Of a stretch of 64,000 nt of DNA, positions 26,900-35,300 are shown in pieces. Numbering within the stretch: the stretch's first letter is position 1; the number at the start of each line of letters is the position of its first letter. The notes below the pieces were generated by a model. That model was given only the letters and a program-made list of their open reading frames with translations, did no database searches and was not told the DNA's origin. Made by a program: the position numbers and the translations under genes. The DNA lies in the NCBI GenBank assembly GCA_029973085.1, contig JARKTN010000059.1, positions 1 through 64,000 of the forward strand, written 5' to 3'. The stretch comes from JAHDQI01 sp022705405 (GTDB lineage Bacteria > Planctomycetota > Phycisphaerae > Sedimentisphaerales > Anaerohalosphaeraceae).

Positions 26900-27178
26900 T
26901 TAATAGAGATCAATCCGATATTCATCCCGAAGCACCACCGTCGCCTTTTTCCAGGCCTTCGTATGGCTGAAATGCCGTCCTCGACGGCGGGGTTTGCCTT
27001 TCACATTCGCGGTGCGCACTTCCATGACTTTTACGTTGTAGATCTTCTCGACGGCTTCACGGATCTGCACCTTGTTGGCCTTTGGATGCACCTCAAACGC
27101 ATACGCATTGCGGGCTTTGGCAAAGTGTAAACTTTGCTCTGTGATGATCGGCCGAACGATTATTTGATATTTGTCCAC
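26900..27178 (-). CDS. rplW: 50S ribosomal protein uL23
   Basis: Tunnel-exit protein that docks trigger factor and SRP. 92 residues: IIVRPIITEQSLHFAKARNAYAF read in parts, the VHPKANKVQIREAVEKIY helix, and the basic KGKPRRRGRHF loop. Confidence 0.96.
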   Translation of the reverse strand: MDKYQIIVRPIITEQSLHFAKARNAYAFEVHPKANKVQIREAVEKIYNVKVMEVRTANVKGKPRRRGRHFSHTKAWKKATVVLRDEYRIDLY

Positions 27179-27198
27179 ACTGCTCTCCGTCTATGGAG

Positions 27199-27822
27199 TT
27201 ACGATTGGCGATTAAGAAGCGTCAAAAACGCCTCTTTGGTAAACAGCATCTGCTGCTTGCGGCAGATCTCTCCGGCATTCAGATCCGCCACAACCATCAC
27301 ATCCACCTTCGGCACATTTCGCGCCGACTTGTACAGATTCTCATTTCGCTCAGGTATCGTCACCAGGCAGCTCCGCTGAATCTTCAGATTGGTCAGAACC
27401 CGGGCAAATTCCTTGGTTTTGGGCTGTGTAAAGGCCAGCTCGTCTATGACTGTCACCTTCCCGCTTTGGAGTTTGGCCAGCACCGCAGAGTCCCTCGCCA
27501 AGCGCCGCTGTTTCTTGGGCATCTGCTGGCGAAAATCGCGTGCCGTTTTGGCAAACGTAACGCCGCCGCCTTTTCGAACCGGAGTGCGAATGGTGCCGGC
27601 GCGAGCGTTGCCGGTTCCCTTCTGGCGGTATATTTTCCGCGTGGATCCCTCGACGCGGCTTCGGTTTTTCGTGGTCGCCGTACCAACCCGCTTGTTGGCC
27701 TGATACATCACAATCGCCTGCTTGAGCAAAGAGGCGCGAACCTGGCCGCCCAAAACCCCTTCATCCACCTGAAGGGTTTCGATCTCTTTTCCATCCCGAT
27801 TATAAACTGAAACATTAATCAT
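27199..27822 (-). CDS. rplD: 50S ribosomal protein uL4
   Basis: Tunnel constriction protein; in E. coli it also represses the S10 operon. 207 residues from the ATG at 27822 (MINVSVYNRDGKEIETL). The tunnel loop with RKIYRQKGTGNARAGTIRTP is present. A longer open frame reaches 27948 inside rplC but has no family match before this Met. Confidence 0.95.
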   Translation of the reverse strand: MINVSVYNRDGKEIETLQVDEGVLGGQVRASLLKQAIVMYQANKRVGTATTKNRSRVEGSTRKIYRQKGTGNARAGTIRTPVRKGGGVTFAKTARDFRQQMPKKQRRLARDSAVLAKLQSGKVTVIDELAFTQPKTKEFARVLTNLKIQRSCLVTIPERNENLYKSARNVPKVDVMVVADLNAGEICRKQQMLFTKEAFLTLLNRQS

Positions 27823-27856
27823 CGTTTTGACCCGCTTTCTGGATTCCTGATGCGAG

Positions 27857-28507
27857 TTACTTCTTTGTTTTGGCAGTCCGAATAACCACATACCCGCCAG
27901 ATGGACCGGGAACGGCGCCCTTGACCACCAGCAGATTATTCTCCTCATCGACCATCACCAGTTTATGATTGCGGCTGTTGACATTCTCTCCGCCCATCCG
28001 GCCGGCCATCCGTTTTCCTTTTTTCAGATTTCCGCCGTGGCCCCGGTCGCTTCCATAGCCGCAAAGCGAACCCGAAGTTCGGTGCTTGCGCTCCGTTCCA
28101 TGCGATGACGGAAACCCTCCAAAGTGATGACGCTTCATAACCCCGGCGTTTCCCTTGCCTTTGCTGACTCCTTTAACATCTACAAATTTGACATCGGCAA
28201 ACAGTTTTACATTCAGCTGACTGCCTGCGGCGTATTCCTCTGCCGCCGGCTTTTCCAATCGCCACTCTCGTACAAAGTATTTGACCGAACTATTGGCTTT
28301 CTTGGCATGCCCTTCCTGGGGCTTTTTAACGCGAGAGGGCTTCACTTCTGCAAACCCCATCTGCAAAGCGCAATATCCATCCGTTTGCGGCGCCTTGACC
28401 TGCAGGATCGTACAGGGTCCGGCCTGAAGTACCGTCACCGGCGTCATCCGGCCCGCTTCATCATAGATTTGCGTCATTCCAATTTTTTTACCCAGCAACA
28501 TCGCCAT
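27857..28507 (-). CDS. rplC: 50S ribosomal protein uL3
   Basis: Early-assembly protein near the peptidyl-transferase centre. 216 residues. MAMLLGKKIGMTQIYDEAGR start; KGKGNAGVMKRHHFGGFPSSHG and GRMAGRMGGENV are the conserved internal loops. The Gln normally methylated by PrmB (GGxxSHG region) is not obvious here. Confidence 0.96.
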   Translation of the reverse strand: MAMLLGKKIGMTQIYDEAGRMTPVTVLQAGPCTILQVKAPQTDGYCALQMGFAEVKPSRVKKPQEGHAKKANSSVKYFVREWRLEKPAAEEYAAGSQLNVKLFADVKFVDVKGVSKGKGNAGVMKRHHFGGFPSSHGTERKHRTSGSLCGYGSDRGHGGNLKKGKRMAGRMGGENVNSRNHKLVMVDEENNLLVVKGAVPGPSGGYVVIRTAKTKK

Positions 28508-28560
28508 CGTCAGATTCCTTTATGCTTTCCGTACAGAACGGCCCGCTTGCACGGACGTCC

Positions 28561-28875
28561 TTAGGCCTTAATCTTTACAAAAACGCCCGCAGGGACGACC
28601 AGCCGATTGAGGGCTTCTACCGTGCGGGCATTGGCATCATATATATCGATCAGGCGCTTATGCGTACGCATTTCAAACTGTTCACGCGATTTCTTATCCA
28701 CATGGGGACTGCGAAGCACCGTGTATCGTTCAATCCGAGTCGGCAGCGGAACCGGACCGCTTACCCGCGCATTGGTGCGACGGGCCTGTTCCACGATTTC
28801 CTTGGCCGAACTGTCAAGGGCTCGATGATCGTAGGCCTCCATCCGGATTCGAATTCGTTCTGTTTCGGTCGCCAT
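28561..28875 (-). CDS. rpsJ: 30S ribosomal protein uS10
   Basis: Small-subunit protein and, with NusB, part of antitermination complexes. 104 residues with RIRMEAYDHRALDSSAKEIVE and GPVPLPTRIERYTVLRSPHVDKKS. First gene of the S10 group; AAGGAAG precedes the ATG and a promoter sits just upstream. Confidence 0.97.
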   Translation of the reverse strand: MATETERIRIRMEAYDHRALDSSAKEIVEQARRTNARVSGPVPLPTRIERYTVLRSPHVDKKSREQFEMRTHKRLIDIYDANARTVEALNRLVVPAGVFVKIKA

Positions 28876-28897
28876 GACGCTTCCTTATTCTATACCT

Positions 28898-28927
28898 ATA
28901 ATATCCTATTTACCAAAAGCGTGACAA
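28898..28927 (-). promoter_or_regulatory. Candidate promoter of the S10 operon
   Basis: Minus strand: TTGTCA (28927-28922), 18-base spacer, TATTAT (28903-28898). The transcript would start about 15 bases before the rpsJ ATG, so there is no room for an L4-type leader as in E. coli. Confidence 0.5.
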
Positions 28928-29248
28928 ATTAACCGCACTGTATTTTAAAACAAGAATTTTCTTGGCAAAAAACCCGATTTTCTCATAAAAACCTGGTTTT
29001 TTACTCAATTTCAGGCAGGTAAGGCATCAGATTGCCTCCCTTCACAACTCGACGCCTTCTCTCAGGCGTTGGCCATCCGGCCGGGTTTTATATCCGTTTC
29101 CCGGCATCGGCCGCCCGCGTGGGGCTTACTATCGTCCGTGTACTTCGTTTTCCATTGATATGCCAGCCCAACTCGTCACGCATAGAGGTCCTTTTCTACG
29201 CTCGCTTGGCTGCAAAACATTTCTATATAACCTTCTTTTTCAAACTTG
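28928..29248. other. Non-coding gap between fusA and rpsJ with small inverted repeats
   Basis: No gene recognised. Three short GC-rich hairpins follow one another at about 29021-29034 (GGCA/TGCC), 29052-29069 (ACGCCT/AGGCGT) and 29070-29081 (GGCC/GGCC). No T run follows them on the minus strand, so they are not a classical fusA terminator. A 32-residue minus-strand frame around 29100-29190 has no ribosome site and no match I know. Confidence 0.4.
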
Positions 29249-31330
29249 TCAATAACCTAAAAGAATTTTTTCAGAAATTTGTTCGGGGGCTTTTTCATAA
29301 GTCAGCGGCTCCATCGTAAAACTGCCGCGGCCGGCCGTAACGCCCCGGATTTCGCCGGAATATCCGAACATTTCCGCAAGCGGAACCCGAACATCAATTA
29401 CGCGCATCGCCCCATGAATATGGCTGTCGGTGATAATCCCGCGTTTGGCAATCAGGTTGCTTTGAACCGGACCAAAATACTGGTCCGGCACAATCACCTG
29501 AACTCGCATAATAGGTTCCAGTAAAATCGGACCCGCTTTGGGTATTGCTTCCCGAATAGCCAGCAGCCCCGCCTGCTCAAAGGCCAGGTCAGAAGAATCC
29601 ACAGAATGAGCCGACCCATCCAATAAACTTACTTTCACCCCAACCACCGGATAACCGGCCAGTGTGCCGCTGGCAAGCCCCCCCATAACTCCACTTTCCA
29701 CAGCGGGAATATACTCTTTTGGAACTGTTCCCCCGATCACTGAATTGACAAATACATTTTCTCTCTGTTGTACACCGTTTTCATCCAGATTTGGCTCTAC
29801 TTTGATAATGACATGGCCATATTGTCCTCTGCCCCCTGTTTGTCGGACAAACTTCCCTTCCGCCTCGGCCGTACTGCTGATGGTTTCTTTATAAGCCACT
29901 CGCGGCTTGCCCACCCTGACATTCACTCCCAAATCCCGCGTCAGTTTATGCTCAAGGATCTCCAGATGAAGTTCTCCCATTCCGCTGATGAGCGTTTGTC
30001 CGGTTTCTTCATTAAATGTATGTTCAAAGGTGGGGTCCTCTTTCCGCAAAATCCGCAGTGCCTCGCCCAGTTTGTTTCTCTCGGCGGCTGATTTGGGCTC
30101 GATGGACATGCTGATCACAGTCTCCGGAAATGTGATATTTTCCAGACGTACCGGATTGCGTATGTCGGTTAATGTATCGCCGGTCAGCGTCTCTCTCAAT
30201 CCAACAACGGCAACAATATCGCCCGCCTCGGCCTTGTCCAGCAGCTGCCGATCATCGGCGTGCATCTGAAAGATCCGCGTGACATTTTCCTTCCGATCAC
30301 GATTGATATTCAGAACGCGGCTTCCTTTAACAAGCGTCCCCCGATAAATGCGCAAAAAATACAAATCCCCGTGCTTATCGCTGGTGATCTTAAAGGCCAG
30401 CCCCACAAACGGTTTGCCGGCATCCGGCAAGACATCAATTTTCTGGTCTTCTTTTCCGCCTTTGTATCCAACCGCCGGCGGTCGATCCAGCGGAGAAGGC
30501 AAAAAATCACAGACGGCATTCAATAACCGACGGATCCCTATATTTCGCAGCGCCGAACCGGTCAGCACCGGACAAATTTTTCCCTCAACAGTCCCTTTTC
30601 GCAGGCATCGTCTGAGCATGTCTTCCGATACCGGCAGATCGCGCAAATAGGCGTCCATCAAGGCGTCATCGCACTCTGCAACCGCCTCGATCATGTCATG
30701 GCGAGCTACCTCGGCATGGTCGTGCATGGCCTGCGGAATCGGCTCTTCCCGCCAGTGTGCTCCCTCTTCTACCTGGTCAAAATAAAAGGCCTTCATCTCG
30801 ATCAGGTCGATGATTCCTTCAAAACTGCTTTCGGCTCCGATGGGAATTTGGATCGGTACCGGATGAGTCAGCAGTTTATCCCGAATGCTGGCAACCGACA
30901 TCTCAAAATCCGCGCCGGTTTTATCCATCTTATTAATAAAGCAAAGACACGGAATTTTGTATTTTTGCGCCTGTCGCCAGACGGTTTCGCTCTGGGCCTG
31001 AACCCCCTCGGAGGCGTCAAACACCGCCACCGCGCCATCCAGCACTCGAAGCGAACGCTCTACCTCTGCCGTAAAATCCACGTGTCCGGGCGTATCAATC
31101 AGATTAATCACATGGTCATTCCAGGCACATTTGGTTGCCGCAGAGGAAATTGTAATCCCCCGCTGCTGTTCTTCCTCCAGAAAGTCCATGACCGCTGTGC
31201 CCTCATGCACCTCGCCCATCTTATAAGTCTTGCCCGACAGGTACAGAATCCGTTCGCTGACGGTTGTCTTGCCCGCGTCAATATGCGCCATAATGCCGAT
31301 ATTTCTCAGATTCTGTAAATACTGATTCAT
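29249..31330 (-). CDS. fusA: Elongation factor G
   Basis: Translocation GTPase. 693 residues. G1 AHIDAGKTTVSERIL, switch I with RGITISSAATKCAW, G3 DTPGHVDFT, G4 NKMDKTGAD. Domain IV GGRGQYGHVIIKVEP and domain V complete. A single copy in this window. It follows rpsG, but a strong terminator lies between them, so a separate promoter or attenuated read-through is needed. Confidence 0.98.
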   Translation of the reverse strand: MNQYLQNLRNIGIMAHIDAGKTTVSERILYLSGKTYKMGEVHEGTAVMDFLEEEQQRGITISSAATKCAWNDHVINLIDTPGHVDFTAEVERSLRVLDGAVAVFDASEGVQAQSETVWRQAQKYKIPCLCFINKMDKTGADFEMSVASIRDKLLTHPVPIQIPIGAESSFEGIIDLIEMKAFYFDQVEEGAHWREEPIPQAMHDHAEVARHDMIEAVAECDDALMDAYLRDLPVSEDMLRRCLRKGTVEGKICPVLTGSALRNIGIRRLLNAVCDFLPSPLDRPPAVGYKGGKEDQKIDVLPDAGKPFVGLAFKITSDKHGDLYFLRIYRGTLVKGSRVLNINRDRKENVTRIFQMHADDRQLLDKAEAGDIVAVVGLRETLTGDTLTDIRNPVRLENITFPETVISMSIEPKSAAERNKLGEALRILRKEDPTFEHTFNEETGQTLISGMGELHLEILEHKLTRDLGVNVRVGKPRVAYKETISSTAEAEGKFVRQTGGRGQYGHVIIKVEPNLDENGVQQRENVFVNSVIGGTVPKEYIPAVESGVMGGLASGTLAGYPVVGVKVSLLDGSAHSVDSSDLAFEQAGLLAIREAIPKAGPILLEPIMRVQVIVPDQYFGPVQSNLIAKRGIITDSHIHGAMRVIDVRVPLAEMFGYSGEIRGVTAGRGSFTMEPLTYEKAPEQISEKILLGY

Positions 31331-31385
31331 TCTTACACTCTATTTATCCGCCGCATCGTTGTCGACTTGACGGCCAAATAATAAT

Positions 31386-31427
31386 AAAAAAACTGCCGCG
31401 GTGTGGTAGAGATAACAACCGCGGCAG
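31386..31427 (-). terminator. Terminator between rpsG and fusA
   Basis: Perfect 9-bp GC-rich stem (arms 31393-31401 and 31419-31427, CTGCCGCGG/CCGCGGCAG, 17-base loop) followed on the minus strand by seven T residues. It starts 15 bases after the rpsG stop. Confidence 0.85.
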
Positions 31428-31441
31428 CAGTATTCAAAAAA

Positions 31442-31915
31442 TTACCAGGCAAAGTGGGCAAATGCCTTGTTGGCCTCCGCCATTCGATGAACATTTTCCC
31501 GCGTAGTGATGGCTGTGCCCTCTTTTTTGAAGGCATCCATCAGTTCCGCGGCCAGCCGCAGATGCATGGGTTTGCCGGATTTTCCGCGCGCTGCGGCGAT
31601 AATCCAACGAAACGCCAGCGACTGCTGGCGTTTGGGCCGAACCTGCATCGGCACCTGATAGCTGGCGCCGCCGACCCGTTTGCTGCGGACTTCCAGAAGC
31701 GGCTTGACATTGGCCACAGCCGTCTCAAACACCTCCAGCGGCGGGGTGTCCTGAATCTTGCTTTCGATCACCTTCATCGCATCGTAAAAGGCCTTGCTGG
31801 CCACGCTTTTCTTGCCGTCCCACATCAGGCAATTGATAAACTTGGCCACCAGTTTACTGTGGTAAACCCCATCCGGCTTTAACTGCTCACTTGTCGCTGT
31901 ATACTTTTTCGACAT
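31442..31915 (-). CDS. rpsG: 30S ribosomal protein uS7
   Basis: Head-nucleating 16S binder; regulates the str operon in E. coli. 157 residues. Conserved LVAKFINCLMWDGKKSVA, GGASYQVPMQVRPKRQQSLAFRW read in parts, and the C-terminal NVHRMAEANKAFAHFAW. Confidence 0.97.
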   Translation of the reverse strand: MSKKYTATSEQLKPDGVYHSKLVAKFINCLMWDGKKSVASKAFYDAMKVIESKIQDTPPLEVFETAVANVKPLLEVRSKRVGGASYQVPMQVRPKRQQSLAFRWIIAAARGKSGKPMHLRLAAELMDAFKKEGTAITTRENVHRMAEANKAFAHFAW

Positions 31916-31988
31916 ACTCCCACCTTATTTTCATTCGCTCTTGCGAAAAGCCCGTGTTTGTAAAACAACAAAACCCAATCGATCCGGC

Positions 31989-32354
31989 TTACGCTTTTTT
32001 GGCTCCGTATTTGCTGCGTCCCTGCTTGCGGCCGCTGACGCCGGCGGTATCCAGTTTTCCCCGCACAATATGGTACCGCACGCCCGGAAGGTCCCGCACA
32101 CGGCCGCCCCGTATCATCACGGTACTGTGTTCCTGGAGATTGTGATCAATTCCAGGGATGTAACAGGTCACTTCCTTGCCGTTGGTCAGCCGGACACGGG
32201 CGATCTTCCGCAAAGCCGAGTTGGGCTTTTTGGGGGTCTGGGTTCTCACAATCAGGCACACCCCCCGCTTTTGCGGGCTTCCACTGATGTCTGAGACTCT
32301 CTTTTTTCCTTTTTTACGGCGTCCTTTTCGAACTAATTGATTAATTGTCGGCAT
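31989..32354 (-). CDS. rpsL: 30S ribosomal protein uS12
   Basis: Decoding-centre protein. 121 residues from the ATG at 32354 (MPTINQLVRKGRRKK), with GGAG 7 bases upstream. The decoding loop TPKKPNSALRK carries the Lys at the usual streptomycin-resistance position (wild-type state), and the second loop has GVRYHIVRGKLDTAGV. It follows rpoC by 37 bases. Confidence 0.97.
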   Translation of the reverse strand: MPTINQLVRKGRRKKGKKRVSDISGSPQKRGVCLIVRTQTPKKPNSALRKIARVRLTNGKEVTCYIPGIDHNLQEHSTVMIRGGRVRDLPGVRYHIVRGKLDTAGVSGRKQGRSKYGAKKA

Positions 32355-32391
32355 TATTACTCCATTTTTATTATTACTATACTTTTTCGCA

Positions 32392-35300
32392 TTATTCACG
32401 CCCCAAAGCCGCTCTTGCCGCTTTATCGGCGGCGGCTTCCGCTTCCCGGGCCTCTCGCAGTTCTTCGAGGTGCTTGGGAATAGGCGGCTCGGCCAGATGC
32501 TTGATCCGAAGTTCCAGATGCCGTCTGAAGGCGGTACCCGCCGGGATTAAATGCCCGAGGATCACATTTTCCTTCAATCCGCGCAGATGGTCCACTTTAC
32601 CGGCCAGAGATGCCTCTGTCAAGACCTTTGTAGTTTCCTGGAAACTGGCGGCCGAGATAAAACTTTCTGACTGCAGCGAGGCCTTGGTAATACCCAGCAG
32701 CAGCGTATTGGCAGTCGCCGGACGCGGCTTCTTGCCTTTGGCCGGTATTCCGCCCAGCATCTCCACCTTTTCATTGGCCGCTTCAAGGGCTTCCTTGGAT
32801 ATCAATTGCCCTTCCTGAAGATCCGTGTCCCCTTTATCTACAATCCGAAGACTTTTGCCTAACTCCGCATTGATCCGTCGAAATTCGGTCTTGTCGATCA
32901 CTTCTCCCGGAAGCAGGCCGCTGTCGCCTACCGACTCAATCTCTACTTTGTTCATCATCTGGGAAATGATGATTTCAATATGCTTATCGCTGATCGTCAC
33001 GCTCTGGGCGCGATAGACATTTTGAATTTCCCGCAACAGATAGCGCTGCAGGGCTTCCTCGCCTTTAATCCGCAGAATATCGTGGGGCACCAGCGGTCCA
33101 TCCGTCAGGGCGTCGCCGGCCTCGACCTTATCGCCGGCATGGTAGTTCAAATTGCGATCCCGCGGCACATGGTGTTCCTTTTCCATGCCGCTTTCATTAC
33201 GGATGATGATGGTCGTCTTGCCGCGGCGTTTGTCGCTTAAGAGTTCAATGGTTCCGCTGATTTCGGCCATCGCTGCCGGTTCTTTGGGCTTGCGGGCCTC
33301 AAAAATTTCCGTTACCCGCGGCAGACCGCCGGTGATATCCTGCGTACCGCCCGAACTTCTCGGCAGTCGAGCCAGCAGAGCGCCGGCCGTCACTTCCTGT
33401 CCCTCGACCACTTCAATACGGGCCTTGGCCGACAGATAGTGCACATCCAGGATTTTTCCGTCTCGGTTTTCAATAATCACCTGTGGATGCTTATCGCCTT
33501 TATGCTCGATGATTACCGGTTTGCCCGTTTGGCCTTTGCGTTCAACCTCAATTCGCATCGTTTCGCCTTCGATCACATCGACCAGCCGAACCAGACCGTT
33601 TATCTCCGCCAGGATCGGAACCCGATGCGGATCCCAGCTGAACAGCCGCTCGCCCTTTTTGACTTTGCGGCCTTCTTCGACCAGAATCATTCCGCCGTAG
33701 GGTACCTTGAACCGCTCCAGTTCGCGATCCTTATCATCCACCAGCAGCAACTCGCCGCTGCGTTTGAGAGCAATCTGAACCTGCTGGCCTTCAATCTCAG
33801 TGGTCACCGCATTGAGTTCCAGATACTTAACGGTGCCTTCCCGCGGGGCCTTCTGATCTGTTTCCAGCAGAGAAACCGCCGCGATACCGCCTGTATGGAA
33901 TGTACGCATCGTCAGCTGGGTGCCCGGTTCGCCGATGGACTGGGCGGCAATAATCCCTACCGCCAGACCCTCCTCGGCCAACTGGCCCAAACTGAGATCC
34001 CAACCATAGCATTTGGCGCAGACGCCGGTATGGCTTTCGCAAGTCAGCGGGCTTCGCACTCGAATCACTTCCAGCCCCAGCTGCTCAATCTTGCCGGCCG
34101 CCTCGGGCGTGATTACCTCATTCTCATGAACAATCATCTCGTCGGTAATCGGGTTGCGGATATTGTCACGGGCGGTGCTGCCGATAATCAACTGCTTGAG
34201 CGGAACATCCACCGCCTCACCTTTATACACCGTGGACTTGGTAATACCCTGAAGCGTGCCGCAGTCCTGCTCGCTGATAATCACATTCTGCGCCACATCC
34301 GCCAGTTTTCGCGTCAAATAACCGGAGTCGGCCGTCTTCAAGGCGGTATCGGCCAAACCTTTCCGCGCTCCGTGTGTCGAGCTGAAATACTCCAGCACGT
34401 TGAGCCCTTCGCGGAAGTTGGACTTGATCGGAGTCTCAATAATTTCTCCGCTGGGCTTGGCCATCAAGGCGCGCATTCCTGCCAGCTGCTGAATCTGGTC
34501 TACGCTGCCGCGGGCGCCGGAATGACGCATCACCCAGATCGGATTCAAGTACGCTCTTTCAACGCTGTCGCGGAAACTGCAAACCCGTTTGGAACCTCTC
34601 CCCTGAAAATGCAGACTTCCGCGCAACCCTTTTCTTTGTCTTTCACCGGCATGTCCGACAAAGACAATTTTTTTGTTCTTTTTCTCGCGGAAAAGGATAA
34701 TCCCTGGTTTTTCAGGCGCTTCCTCTACACGATCCGCCTGGCGCCATTTGTTTTCATTATTGATGGACCCAACAATTTCGGAAAAGAATCCTTTCAGGGA
34801 TTTCGGCGCATTTTGCCATTTGCTTTTTATTTCCTCGCTTTTGGCTTTGGGATTGTTCTCAAACTCTTTTCTTCTTACCAGTTTGCCCGGCAACTGTTGA
34901 TTGAGCTTTGGCAGCGGATAACTGGAACTGTCAGGGTATTCAACCAAAATGCGTTCTTTGACAACCTCAAGCGCGTCATTCAATGTAAAGTGCTTTTCAA
35001 CAGCGGCGTTTACAAATCTTGCCGCCTCTTTAATTTCAGCGTCTTCAAGCTGAGATACAACCGCCAGGAATTCCACATTCTGGCCTATTTCAGCTGTAAT
35101 CTCCTGTTCTCGCTCATCATTTTTCATCGCATTCATCATCGCATTGGTCACCGCCACACGGGCATGTGTCCAGGCATCGATGACCTGATTGTACCGCTCG
35201 CCTTCCGTCAGCGCACCGGCGCTGAAATGCTTCATCACCTTATCGACTCTCTTTTGCGTCATGTCGATAATCGCCGGCTTCTCGGGGGGAATCCGAATAT

